DNA of 64,000 bases from Saccharopolyspora indica (GTDB lineage Bacteria > Actinomycetota > Actinomycetes > Mycobacteriales > Pseudonocardiaceae), in the NCBI RefSeq assembly GCF_027853965.1, contig NZ_JAQGLB010000011.1, positions 186,001 to 250,000 of the forward strand, given 5' to 3'. Under the pieces are notes generated by a model. That model was not told where the DNA came from and did not search any database. It worked only from the letters and a program-made list of their open reading frames with translations. Below are positions 31,673 to 39,846 of this stretch, one piece after another; position 1 is the first letter of the stretch, and each line of letters opens with the position of its first letter. Position numbers and translations under genes: made by a program.

Positions 31673-32310
31673 CGGTGCGGGTGCTGGTGGTCGACGACCA
31701 CCCGGTGGTGCGCGCGGGCATCTCGGCGCTGCTGGCCGGTGCGGAGGACATCGAGGTGGTCGGCGAGGCCTCGGCGGCGGCCGAAGCCGTGCAGCGGGCG
31801 GGCGCCTTCAAGCCGGACGTGGTGCTCATGGACCTCCAGCTCGGCGACGACGTGGGCGGCGTGGCGGCCACCCGGCAGCTGCTGGCGCTGCCCGAACCGC
31901 CGCACGTGCTGGTGCTGACCACCTACGACGCGGACACCGACATCAACCGCGCCATCGACGCGGGCGCCACCGGCTACCTGCTCAAGGCGGGGCCGCCGGA
32001 GGAGCTGTTCCAGGCGATCCGCGCCGCCGCGCAGGGCCGCACCGCGCTGTCCCCGGAGATCGCCAGCCGCCTGCTGCAGCGCAGCCGCACCCCGGAGGAG
32101 GCGCTGAGCGACCGCGAGGTCGAGATCCTGGAGCTGCTGGCGCACGGCCTGGGCAACCGGGACATGGCGCGCGAGCTGTTCATCAGCGAGGCCACGGTGA
32201 AGACGCACCTGGTGCACATCTACGCGAAGCTCGGCGTGGACAGCCGCATGGCGGCGGTGCGCGAAGCCGTCCGGCGGCGGCTGATCCGCTTCGACGACGC
32301 GCCGCGCTGA
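31669..32310 (+). CDS. NarL/SenR-like response regulator
   Basis: A 213-aa two-domain regulator. The receiver has the acidic pair in VVDDHPVVRAGI, phosphoacceptor Asp in DVVLMDLQLGDD, Thr in LVLTTYD and Lys in GYLLKAG. The LuxR-type helix-turn-helix is LSDREVEILELLAHGLGN followed by SEATVKTHLVHIYAKLGV. It is the cognate regulator of the kinase that overlaps it. By analogy with SenR it would bind near the HbpS-like promoter and control haem or redox defence genes. Confidence 0.92.
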   Translation: MTVRVLVVDDHPVVRAGISALLAGAEDIEVVGEASAAAEAVQRAGAFKPDVVLMDLQLGDDVGGVAATRQLLALPEPPHVLVLTTYDADTDINRAIDAGATGYLLKAGPPEELFQAIRAAAQGRTALSPEIASRLLQRSRTPEEALSDREVEILELLAHGLGNRDMARELFISEATVKTHLVHIYAKLGVDSRMAAVREAVRRRLIRFDDAPR

Positions 32311-32423
32311 CTGCGGGTGCGTTCTCGCGAAGCGGTCAACACGTCAGGAGGAGATCCCACAGCCAGGCGGACGCTGAGGTTCCGCCACCTGCACCGCTGC
32401 GCAGAACGAGTCCGGAAGCAGTT

Positions 32424-32930
32424 TCACCAGATGTCGAAGATGCCGCGGTAGGCCAGCCACTGGTTGAGGTCGCGGTGGCGGCTGATCTCGTCGAGCGTCC
32501 GGTGCACCGTGTGCAGGGCGTAGTCGGCCTCGCTGAGGCGCAGCGCGCCGGTGGCGACGGCGGTGGCGAACTCGGCGGCGTGGGTGATCCGCGCGCGGCC
32601 GCGGTCCTGGATCTCCAGGCCGAGCAGCAGGTCGGTGGTCGTCCAGGAGCGGGTTTCGCGCTCGATGCGCACGGCGGTGAGGGTGCTCGGCCCCGGACGC
32701 GAGTGCCTGCTGCGCGGGCGGAACCGGGTCAGCCGGAGCCCGAGGTCGGGCAGCAGCCAGGTGATCTCGGCGGCGTGGTCCGCGGCCTCGGGGGTCGGGC
32801 ATTCCACCGCCAGGCCCCACCGCTCGACGTGGCATACCTCGAGCTGGTGAACGAATCCCGAGGGATGCCTACGCTGCGAGCTGAACACGTCGATGACTTC
32901 AACCAATTGGGGAGAAATCGCAGCCGCCAC
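32424..32930 (-). CDS. diverged DUF402-like protein
   Basis: A 168-aa protein that appears to be a diverged paralogue of the DUF402 protein encoded next to it (33036-33632). Both share the LPDLGLRLTRFRP / LPALGLRVTRWDWHPGH core and the C-terminal helix ALHTVHRTLDEISRHRDLNQWL, corresponding to AVDGLARHGYDLAEWL. The conserved acidic, HERDLDFYLDVVDVEV-type metal/phosphate site is lost (RHSRPGPSTLTAV here), so it is probably not an active phosphatase. The GTG at 32930 is the most likely start but has no clear ribosome binding site. I infer the homology by eye. Confidence 0.6.
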   Translation of the reverse strand: MAAAISPQLVEVIDVFSSQRRHPSGFVHQLEVCHVERWGLAVECPTPEAADHAAEITWLLPDLGLRLTRFRPRSRHSRPGPSTLTAVRIERETRSWTTTDLLLGLEIQDRGRARITHAAEFATAVATGALRLSEADYALHTVHRTLDEISRHRDLNQWLAYRGIFDIW

Positions 32931-33035
32931 GGCGTCAGACAGTAGCGGGAAAAATGCGGCTGAAGATCAACGTCGGCGGGTTTTAACGTAACTTTTCAGT
33001 GCTCGTCGGATATCGATTCGCGCTGGCCACGGGCA

Positions 33036-33632
33036 TCACCGGGTTGGCGGTAGCCGTCGCTGACCGGGTACGGGATCCTCGACAGGTTGCCCACGCCACG
33101 ACAGCTCGATCTCGTGCTCGCGAAGCCACTCGGCGAGGTCGTAGCCGTGCCGCGCGAGCCCGTCGACCGCCGCGCAGGCGCGCTCCATCGCCCGCTGCGC
33201 GGTCGCCGCGTCCAGCAGCCCGGCGCGCACGGCGACCACGAACTCGTCGATGTCCAGCAGCTCCGCACCGCTGCGGTTCCGGACCTCGACGTCCAGGTAG
33301 TGGTCGACGGTCCGCCACTGCCGGTCGCCCACCTCGACGTCCACCACGTCCAGGTAGAAGTCCAGGTCGCGCTCGTGGCCGGGGTGCCAGTCCCAGCGGG
33401 TCACGCGCAGCCCCAGCGCGGGCAGCAGCCAGGACTCCAGCGCGACGAAGGTCGGGTGGCCCGGCATCGGGCGGGCGAGGTAGAGGCCGAAGGGCTCGCG
33501 GTGGAAGCGCCGCACGGCGCGCGAGTGGCCCTTGGGATCGGTGTTGGTGCCCGCGACCAGGTCGAACACCTCGACCTTCGGCGGGTGGACGGGCAGTCCG
33601 AGCTGCTCGGCGATCTCGCGCTGCGTGGTCAC
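33036..33632 (-). CDS. DUF402-domain protein (FomD/Ntdp-like)
   Basis: A 198-aa protein with a DUF402 fold. LYLARPMPGHPTFVALESWL, LPALGLRVTRWDWHPGHERD, FYLDVVDVEV, WRTVDHYLDVEVRNR and LLDIDEFVVAVRAGLLD are the family pattern, including the acidic residues that bind divalent metal in FomD (CMP-phosphonate hydrolase) and in nucleoside di/triphosphatases. It should hydrolyse a nucleotide or nucleotide-linked phosphonate; the substrate is unknown. ATG 33632 begins with a cluster of conserved-looking residues. A diverged copy follows 105 bases downstream. Confidence 0.8.
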   Translation of the reverse strand: MTTQREIAEQLGLPVHPPKVEVFDLVAGTNTDPKGHSRAVRRFHREPFGLYLARPMPGHPTFVALESWLLPALGLRVTRWDWHPGHERDLDFYLDVVDVEVGDRQWRTVDHYLDVEVRNRSGAELLDIDEFVVAVRAGLLDAATAQRAMERACAAVDGLARHGYDLAEWLREHEIELSWRGQPVEDPVPGQRRLPPTR

Positions 33633-33648
33633 AGTGCCACTGTATGCG

Positions 33649-33681
33649 GCGGGCGCGACGTCCGAAGGTCGTCGCGCCCGC
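33649..33681 (-). terminator. 12-bp perfect hairpin
   Basis: GCGGGCGCGACG and its complement around a nine-base loop, between the SPW-protein gene (whose stop is 45 bases upstream in transcription) and the DUF402 gene. Confidence 0.65.
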
Positions 33682-33725
33682 TATCTCTCCACTACCTGAA
33701 TACCGTCACCTCCGATCGGTCGGGG

Positions 33726-34157
33726 TCAGGTCGTCGCGCGGGTGGCGAAGGCCGGAGCCATCGTGCCGAGGCCCGCGAGAATCAGGACCGCGCCGCCGAT
33801 CACGTTGCACAGCACGGTGCTCGTCGTCAGGACGGATCCGCTCATGATGAACACGGCTACGATCGTCCACACGCCCAGCACCGGAGATGTCCAGGCGATG
33901 CCGTGCGTGCGGTGGTAGGCCGCGGCGAACGAGATTCCGAGAACCGTGGCCGTCAGGCCGACGACCAGGTTGTTCAGCGCCAGCGACGGCGTCGTGGTGG
34001 CGAACCCGGTGATCCACGGCGACAACGCGACGAACAGGCCACCCAAAACGGTGAAGCCGTCCGCCACCTGAGCGGTCGGAGTTTCGGATGCCCGCTCATA
34101 GCGCATGCGCATCTCGGTGAGATCCGGATGCCCAGCGATGGGTGCGCTGCTCGACAT
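33726..34157 (-). CDS. SPW-repeat membrane protein
   Basis: A 143-aa protein with four membrane segments. LFVALSPWITGF carries the SPW motif that names this family, and a second, weaker copy lies at AWTSPVLGVWTIVAVF. The N-terminal about 35 residues are cytoplasmic and charged. The function of SPW proteins is unknown. It is divergent from uvrB, with about 107 bases between the starts. Confidence 0.82.
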   Translation of the reverse strand: MSSSAPIAGHPDLTEMRMRYERASETPTAQVADGFTVLGGLFVALSPWITGFATTTPSLALNNLVVGLTATVLGISFAAAYHRTHGIAWTSPVLGVWTIVAVFIMSGSVLTTSTVLCNVIGGAVLILAGLGTMAPAFATRATT

Positions 34158-34264
34158 ACACCACCTCCAGGACTGGGGTGACGCAACCCATTATTCGCCC
34201 TGGCAGCGGTTCGGGCATCCCGTGACGCGACATGATGTCGGGGAGAGCTCGTACGCTGGGTCCC

Positions 34265-36421
34265 GTGGCATTCGCGACTGAGCACCCCGTACTGGCGCAC
34301 TCCGAGTTCCGGCCGGTCAGCGACATCCCGCGGACCGACGGCCGGTTCCGGATGGTCAGCGACTACCAGCCGGCCGGCGACCAGCCCAAGGCCATCGAGG
34401 ACCTGGAGCGCCGGATCAACTCCGGGGAGAAGGACGTGGTGCTGCTCGGTGCCACCGGTACCGGCAAGTCGGCGACCACGGCGTGGCTGGTCGAGCGCGT
34501 GCAGCGCCCCACGCTGGTGCTGGAGCCGAACAAGACGCTGGCCGCGCAGATGGCCAACGAGCTGCGCGGGTTCTTCCCGGACAACGCCGTGGAGTACTTC
34601 GTCAGCTACTACGACTACTACCAGCCCGAGGCCTACGTCCCGCAGACCGACACCTACATCGAGAAGGACTCCTCGATCAACGAGGACGTCGAGCGGCTGC
34701 GCCACTCGGCCACCTCGAACCTGCTCAGCCGCCGCGACTGCGTGGTGGTCTCCTCGGTGTCGTGCATCTACGGCCTGGGCACGCCGCAGTCGTACCTGGA
34801 CCGGTCCATCCCGCTGGAGGTCGGCGGCGAGATCGACCGGGACGTGTTCCTGCGCGCGCTGGTGGACGTCCAGTACAGCCGCAACGACATCGCCTTCGCC
34901 CGCGGCACCTTCCGGGTGCGCGGCGACACCGTGGAGATCATCCCCGCCTACGAGGAGCTGGCGGTGCGGGTGGAGTTCTTCGGCGACGAGATCGACCGGT
35001 TGCACTACCTGCACCCGATGACCGGTGAGATCGTGCGCGAGGTGCGGGAGCTGCGGATCTTCCCGGCGACGCACTACGTGGCCGGCCCGGACCGGATGGA
35101 GAAGGCCATCCACGGCATCGAGGCCGAGCTGGAGGAGCAGCTGGGCAAGCTGGAGAAGCAGAACAAGCTGCTGGAGGCCCAGCGGCTGCGGATGCGCACC
35201 CAGTACGACATCGAGATGATGCGCCAGGTCGGGTTCTGCTCCGGCATCGAGAACTACTCGCGGCACATCGACGACCGCGCGGCCGGGACCGCACCGGCCA
35301 CCCTGATCGACTACTTCCCGGACGACTTCCTGCTGATCATCGACGAGTCGCACGTGACGGTGCCGCAGATCGGCGGCATGTACGAGGGCGACGCCTCGCG
35401 CAAGCGGACCCTGGTCGAGCACGGCTTCCGGCTGCCCAGCGCGATGGACAACCGGCCGCTGACCTTCGAGGAGTTCTCCGACCGGATCGGCCAGACGGTG
35501 TACCTGTCGGCGACGCCGGGCCCCTACGAGATGGCGCAGGCGGGCGGCGAGTTCGTCGAGCAGGTGATCCGCCCGACCGGGCTGATCGACCCCGAGGTGA
35601 TCGTCAAGCCGACCGAGGGGCAGATCGACGACCTGGTGCACGAGATCCGGGAGCGCGCCGAGCGCGACGAGCGGGTGCTGGTCACCACGCTGACCAAGAA
35701 GATGGCCGAGGACCTCACCGACTACCTGCTGGAACTGGGCATCCGGGTGCGCTACCTGCACTCCGAGGTGGACACGCTGCGGCGGGTCGAGCTGCTGCGG
35801 CAGCTGCGCCTGGGGGAGTACGACGTGCTGGTCGGCATCAACCTGCTGCGGGAGGGCCTGGACCTGCCGGAGGTCTCCCTGGTGTCCATCCTGGACGCCG
35901 ACAAGGAGGGCTTCCTGCGCTCCGGCACCAGCCTGGTGCAGACGATCGGCCGCGCGGCGCGCAACGTCTCCGGCCAGGTGCACATGTACGCCGACCGGAT
36001 CACCGACTCGATGCAGCACGCCATCGACGAGACCAACCGCCGCCGCGCCAAGCAGATCGCCTACAACGAAGAGCGCGGCATCGACCCGCAGCCGCTGCGC
36101 AAGAAGATCGCCGACATCCTGGACCGGGTCTACACCGAGTCCGAGGACACCGAGGAGTCGGTGGCGGTGGGCGGTTCGGGCCGCAACGCCTCGCGCGGCA
36201 AGAAGCCGACCGGTGAGGCGGTGGCCAGCGCGGGCCTGCTGGAGGACCGCGACATCAAGTCGATGCCGCGCGCGGAGCTGGCGGACCTGGTCCAGCAGCT
36301 CAACGACCAGATGATGAACGCGGCCCGCGAGCTCCAGTTCGAACTGGCGGCCCGCCTGCGCGACGAGATCCAGGACCTGAAGAAGGAGCTCCGGGGCATG
36401 GACGCGGCAGGCATCGAGTGA
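34265..36421 (+). CDS. uvrB: excinuclease ABC subunit B
   Basis: A 718-aa UvrB, the damage-verifying helicase-like subunit of nucleotide excision repair, loaded by UvrA and cut-partner of UvrC. Walker A GATGTGKS (residues 62-69), the beta-hairpin [43 protein letters not shown] and the C-terminal UvrC-binding UVR motif ([20 protein letters not shown]) are all present. GTG 34265 gives the same [12 protein letters not shown] N-terminus as mycobacterial UvrB; an upstream ATG at 34232 is less likely. Linkage to coaE and rpsA is as in M. tuberculosis. Confidence 0.97.
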   Translation: MAFATEHPVLAHSEFRPVSDIPRTDGRFRMVSDYQPAGDQPKAIEDLERRINSGEKDVVLLGATGTGKSATTAWLVERVQRPTLVLEPNKTLAAQMANELRGFFPDNAVEYFVSYYDYYQPEAYVPQTDTYIEKDSSINEDVERLRHSATSNLLSRRDCVVVSSVSCIYGLGTPQSYLDRSIPLEVGGEIDRDVFLRALVDVQYSRNDIAFARGTFRVRGDTVEIIPAYEELAVRVEFFGDEIDRLHYLHPMTGEIVREVRELRIFPATHYVAGPDRMEKAIHGIEAELEEQLGKLEKQNKLLEAQRLRMRTQYDIEMMRQVGFCSGIENYSRHIDDRAAGTAPATLIDYFPDDFLLIIDESHVTVPQIGGMYEGDASRKRTLVEHGFRLPSAMDNRPLTFEEFSDRIGQTVYLSATPGPYEMAQAGGEFVEQVIRPTGLIDPEVIVKPTEGQIDDLVHEIRERAERDERVLVTTLTKKMAEDLTDYLLELGIRVRYLHSEVDTLRRVELLRQLRLGEYDVLVGINLLREGLDLPEVSLVSILDADKEGFLRSGTSLVQTIGRAARNVSGQVHMYADRITDSMQHAIDETNRRRAKQIAYNEERGIDPQPLRKKIADILDRVYTESEDTEESVAVGGSGRNASRGKKPTGEAVASAGLLEDRDIKSMPRAELADLVQQLNDQMMNAARELQFELAARLRDEIQDLKKELRGMDAAGIE

Positions 36422-36436
36422 TGGACGGGTGATGCG

Positions 36437-36607
36437 GTGAGCACCGAAGAGGACGACCGGAGTGAGGAACGTGCCACCGAGACCGTTTCGGACCGGGAAG
36501 CGCGGCTGATCCGGTTCCTCCAGCGCGAAGTCCCTGAGGGACCGTGGGCACCGACCACCAAGGAAGAGCGCGAGGCGATCCTCGGCTACGGCCCAGCAGG
36601 CGTATGA
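36437..36607 (+). CDS. small acidic protein of unknown function
   Basis: A 56-aa open frame starting at GTG, 15 bases after uvrB and on the same strand. The product is charged (MSTEEDDRSEERATETVSDR start) and ends in EEREAILGYGPAGV. Codon use is like that of the neighbours. The C-terminal pattern resembles the tails of some small actinobacterial antitoxin-like proteins, but no toxin gene is adjacent. I do not recognise a family. Existence as a gene rests on close spacing to uvrB and codon bias. Confidence 0.5.
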   Translation: MSTEEDDRSEERATETVSDREARLIRFLQREVPEGPWAPTTKEEREAILGYGPAGV

Positions 36608-36849
36608 CACCGGCTCTGCGCTGACCGTCCCTACCTGGTGATCGGTCGCCTGCGGTGCCGAGGTCGCCAGTTTCACACGAAATCGTCGACGTTCGGCACC
36701 ACGGTGACGCGACAAGACGAGTGCCGAGTTTCCTCGAGGTTGCTGGACCTGCTCCCTTGACCTCCACCTTGGTCGATGTTTGATGCTTCTCGTGCGGCGC
36801 CGGCCGCGACCGGGGCTTCCCGGATCGCTCCGAACGAGGAGAGCCGACC

Positions 36850-37779
36850 ATGACCGAGGCAGTGGCCAGGTGGATCGAGCATCACGCCCACCGTCTCAGC
36901 ACGTCCGATCCCGCTGCGCCGCTGGCGGATCTCGAGCCGCTGGGCGGCATCGTGGGCGATGCCGAGGTCGTGGCCGTCGGCGCGTCGATCCGCCAGTCCC
37001 GCGAGCTGTCCGTCCTCTCGCACCGGATCGTGCGGTTTCTGGTGGAGGAGAAGGGATTCCGCTCACTCGCGCTGGAAGGCGACGACGCGGCCCGGCTCGG
37101 GCTCGACGAGCACATCAGGACCGGGGCGGGTGATCCGCGGGCGATGCTGTCCGGGGCGCGGAGCTTCTGGCAGAGCGAGGAGATCCTCGACGTCATCGGC
37201 TGGATGCGCTCGTTCAACCGCCGCAACCCCGGTGATCCGGTCCGCTTCGCCGGTGCACCCGAAGTATCGCTGGTCGACGGTCTGGCCGGCATCGAGCGGA
37301 GCCTGGCCGAGGGCACCATCCGGTGGCACGAGCGCACCGCCGACAAGATCGTCTACTGGGGCGGCCTCGCGCACACCGCGGTCGGCGATCCGCGGACCGT
37401 CTCGTCGTCGTCCCCGCCGGAGACGCACCGCAACGCGGGCGGCTACCTCCGCGAGCACTTCGGCGCCGACTACGTGTCCATCGGCCTGACCTTCCACCAC
37501 GGCAGCGCGCCCTACCGGATCCCGGCCCCGCCCGCGGAGTTCGCCGACGCGGTCCTCGGCGCCACGGAGCTGAACGCCTACCTCCTGGACCTGCGCACCG
37601 ATGGCCCGGCACCGGTGCGGGCCTGGCTCGACGCGCCGTCGAAGACGCGCCTGATCGGCCCCGAGTACGACGCCGACGACGACGCGGCCTACCACCTCTC
37701 GGGCGGATCGCTCGCGGGCTGGTTCGACGCCGTCGTCCACGCGCAGGAGATCACCCCGGTCGGCTCGCTGCGCGCGTGA
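36850..37779 (+). CDS. erythromycin-esterase-superfamily protein, active site altered
   Basis: A 309-aa protein recognisable as the EreA/EreB superfamily by VVAVGASIRQSREL, HRIVRFLVEEKGFRSLALEG, FWQSEEILDVIGWMRSFNRR and the alpha-beta pattern of the C-terminal half. Known members have GEATHG, in which Glu and His are catalytic; here it reads GASIRQ (residues 44-49), so both are missing. The following acidic residue (Glu76 in LALEGD) is kept. The protein is also about 100 aa shorter than EreA. It is therefore unlikely to hydrolyse macrolides. ATG 36850 follows GAGGAG. It may be coupled with the VOC gene 44 bases downstream. Confidence 0.75.
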   Translation: MTEAVARWIEHHAHRLSTSDPAAPLADLEPLGGIVGDAEVVAVGASIRQSRELSVLSHRIVRFLVEEKGFRSLALEGDDAARLGLDEHIRTGAGDPRAMLSGARSFWQSEEILDVIGWMRSFNRRNPGDPVRFAGAPEVSLVDGLAGIERSLAEGTIRWHERTADKIVYWGGLAHTAVGDPRTVSSSSPPETHRNAGGYLREHFGADYVSIGLTFHHGSAPYRIPAPPAEFADAVLGATELNAYLLDLRTDGPAPVRAWLDAPSKTRLIGPEYDADDDAAYHLSGGSLAGWFDAVVHAQEITPVGSLRA

Positions 37780-37823
37780 CCAGCTTCCGAAACCACCCTT
37801 CCAGCAACCGAGGAGTCAGTTCC

Positions 37824-38282
37824 ATGTCCGAGACCACCGTTCCCGAGACCTACCGCAAGGCCGTCGTCGCCCACGTGATGATGGACGGGGCCGCCGACGC
37901 GATCGCCTTCTACCGCACCGCGTTCGGTGCCGAAGAGCTCTTCCGCATCGCCGACGGCAACGGCAAGATCGTGCACGCGGAGATCAGCATCCAGGGCTCC
38001 ACCATCATGCTGGGCGACGCCCAAGGCCCGGTCTTCGCGGCCCCGACCAGCATCGGCGGCACCACCGTGGGTCTGCACGTCTTCGTCGACGACGTCGACG
38101 CGCTCGCCGAGCGGGCCGTCGCGGCCGGAGCGGAACTGCTGCAGCCACCTGCCGACCAGTTCCACGGCGACCGCACGGCCATCCTGCGCGATCCCCACGG
38201 ACACGTGTGGGTCCTGCTCACGCACCTGGAGGACGTCTCACCGGAGGAGGTGGCCCGCCGCGCGCAGGCCCTCTTCACCTGA
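37824..38282 (+). CDS. VOC-family protein (PhnB / 3-demethylubiquinone-like)
   Basis: A 152-aa VOC protein of the PhnB-like group. AHVMMDGAADAIAFYRTAFG, VHAEISIQGSTIMLGDA, GLHVFVDDVDALAERAVAAG and RTAILRDPHGHVWVLLTH are the family pattern. PhnB-like proteins have unknown or structural roles. ATG 37824 follows a weak GAGG. It sits 44 bases after the esterase-like gene on the same strand and immediately before three palindromes in a row. Confidence 0.87.
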   Translation: MSETTVPETYRKAVVAHVMMDGAADAIAFYRTAFGAEELFRIADGNGKIVHAEISIQGSTIMLGDAQGPVFAAPTSIGGTTVGLHVFVDDVDALAERAVAAGAELLQPPADQFHGDRTAILRDPHGHVWVLLTHLEDVSPEEVARRAQALFT

Positions 38283-38286
38283 GGCT

Positions 38287-38347
38287 GATCCTGGTGAAGG
38301 GCACCTTTTAGCAGGTAACTTGCCTAAAGGTGCCCTTCACCAGGATC
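38287..38347. repeat. palindrome array, unit 1
   Basis: A perfect 22-bp inverted repeat (outer GATCCTGGTG, inner AAGGGCACCTTT) around a 17-base centre with TAGCA/TTGCCTA that can extend the stem. It is the first of three, starting five bases after the VOC stop. It probably terminates the VOC gene and, on the other strand, the acyl-CoA dehydrogenase gene. Confidence 0.85.
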
Positions 38348-38367
38348 CGTCACCCGTTGGAGCACAG

Positions 38368-38414
38368 GTGAAGGGCACCTTTCGCCAACTAACTCGGCGA
38401 AAGGTGCCCTTCAC
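38368..38414. repeat. palindrome array, unit 2
   Basis: A perfect 19-bp stem; left arm GTGAAGGGCACCTTTCGCC with complement and a nine-base loop AACTAACTC. Shares the GTGAAGGGCACCTTT arm with units 1 and 3, while the inner CGCC/GGCG pair is specific to this unit. Confidence 0.85.
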
Positions 38415-38463
38415 ACCGACCTCGTCCGGATGACGCGGTGCGCGCGCCACCCGATGGAAGCGC

Positions 38464-38512
38464 GGTGAAGGGCACCTTTAGGCAAGTAAATTGCTAAAAG
38501 GTGCCCTTCACC
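38464..38512. repeat. palindrome array, unit 3
   Basis: A perfect 16-bp outer stem GGTGAAGGGCACCTTT with complement, continued by TAGGCAA/TTGCTA with one bulged G around GTAAA. It ends 16 bases before the acyl-CoA dehydrogenase stop (minus strand). Confidence 0.85.
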
Positions 38513-38527
38513 TCGCGCTCGGACGGA

Positions 38528-39712
38528 TCAGGCGAAGGCGCTGTGGCCGGTGATGGACTTGCCGACGATCAGGGTGTTCATCTCGCGGGATCCCTCGAAG
38601 GAGTACACCGCTTCGGCGTCGGAGAAGAACTTCGCGATCTCGTAGTCCAGGACGATTCCGTTGCCGCCGAACAGCTCTCGCGCCCAGGCCACCACTTCGC
38701 GCATCTTCGTCGTGGTGAACGCCTTGGCCAGCGCAGCCTGCTCGGCGCCGCCGCGGCCCTGGGCCACCAGCTCGTTGAGCCGGACGACGATGCCGAACAT
38801 CGCGGTGATGTTGCCCAGCATCTTCACCAGCAGGTCCTGGATCATCTGGAACGCGGCGATCGGCTTGCCGAACTGGACCCGGTTCACCGCGTACTCGCGC
38901 GCCAGCTCGTAGGCGCGCACCGCCACGCCCAGCGCCTGCCACGCCACGCCACCGCGGGTCTTGGCCAGCACCTTGGCGGTGTCGCGGAAGCTGTTGATGT
39001 TCTGCAGCCGGTTGGCCTCGGGGACCCGGACGTCGGTGAGCACGATGTCGGCGTTCTGCACGGTGCGCAGCGCGATCTTGCCCTCGATCTTGCTCGCGGC
39101 GAAGCCCGGCGTGCCCTTCTCCACCACGAAGCCCTTGACCTGGCCGTCGGCCTCGTCGCGCGCCCACACCACGACCAGGTCGGCGAAGGTGCCGTTGCCG
39201 ATCCAGCGCTTCGCGCCGTTGAGCACCCAGGAGTCGCCGTCGCGCCGCGCCGTGGTGCGCATGCCACCGGCCACGTCGGAGCCGCCCTCGGGCTCGGTGA
39301 GGGCGAACGCGCCGATCTTGGACATGCTCGCCATGTCCGGGATCCAGCGGTCCCGCTGCTCCTGGTCGCCGCCGTTGTAGATGCTGCCCATCGCGAGTCC
39401 GGTGTGGACGCCGGAGAACACCGCCAGCGACGGGTCGATCCGGTTGAGCTCCAGGCTCAGGAACCCGGTGAACAGCGGGCTGCGCTGCTTGCCGTCGCCG
39501 TACTCGGGGTACTGGTAGCCGGCCAGGTTCAGCCGGGCGAACTTCGCCACGACCTCGAACGGGAACTCGGCCTTCTCCCACGCGTCGTTGGCGAGCGGCT
39601 TGATCTCCCGCTCCAGGTACTCGCGGATCTCCGCGAGCTCGGCGCGCTCGGCCTCGCTGAGCAGGTCGGCGAATCCGAAGAAGTCGGGATCGGTGTTGAC
39701 GGGCTTGGGCAT
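38528..39712 (-). CDS. acyl-CoA dehydrogenase (glutaryl-CoA-dehydrogenase-like)
   Basis: A 394-aa FAD-dependent acyl-CoA dehydrogenase. GAFALTEPEGGSDVAGGMRT and KRWIGNGTFADLVVVWAR form the flavin/substrate-binding middle strands. NRVQFGKPIAAFQMIQDLL and ELFGGNGIVLDYEIAKFFSD are C-terminal landmarks, and EGSREMNTLIVGKSITGHSAF at the C-terminus resembles glutaryl-CoA dehydrogenases, whose catalytic base is a Glu of the (Y)EGT/EGS loop. Its exact substrate is unknown. It follows the rest of a CoA-catabolic cluster on the minus strand but is separated from it by a 134-bp gap with a strong palindrome. Confidence 0.88.
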   Translation of the reverse strand: MPKPVNTDPDFFGFADLLSEAERAELAEIREYLEREIKPLANDAWEKAEFPFEVVAKFARLNLAGYQYPEYGDGKQRSPLFTGFLSLELNRIDPSLAVFSGVHTGLAMGSIYNGGDQEQRDRWIPDMASMSKIGAFALTEPEGGSDVAGGMRTTARRDGDSWVLNGAKRWIGNGTFADLVVVWARDEADGQVKGFVVEKGTPGFAASKIEGKIALRTVQNADIVLTDVRVPEANRLQNINSFRDTAKVLAKTRGGVAWQALGVAVRAYELAREYAVNRVQFGKPIAAFQMIQDLLVKMLGNITAMFGIVVRLNELVAQGRGGAEQAALAKAFTTTKMREVVAWARELFGGNGIVLDYEIAKFFSDAEAVYSFEGSREMNTLIVGKSITGHSAFA

Positions 39713-39760
39713 CTCTCAGTCCTCAGTGGTTGCTTCTCGGTGCCCGGCGCCGGGTCCCGC

Positions 39761-39806
39761 CGCGATTTCAATTGAAGTCGGACGTCGAGTTTCAATTGAA
39801 ATCGCG
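39761..39806. repeat. dispersed palindrome, copy 2
   Basis: A perfect 16-bp inverted repeat CGCGATTTCAATTGAA with complement, around a 14-base centre containing GGACGTCG. Outer bases CGCGATTTCAA and the central GGACGTCG are identical with the palindrome after polA at 17351-17396. It lies between the hydroxyacyl-CoA dehydrogenase-like gene and the acyl-CoA dehydrogenase gene (both minus strand). Confidence 0.75.
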
Positions 39807-39846
39807 CGAGGGGCCGCGCGCCGGAGGCCTTCAGTGCGGTTCGGGG

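Noticed and set aside
36437..36607. Antitoxin assignment of the small protein after uvrB
   Set aside because: No toxin gene is adjacent and the similarity is limited to a short tail.
38287..38512. CRISPR-like array
   Set aside because: The units are self-complementary palindromes with unequal spacing (81 and 96 bases) and no cas genes are nearby.
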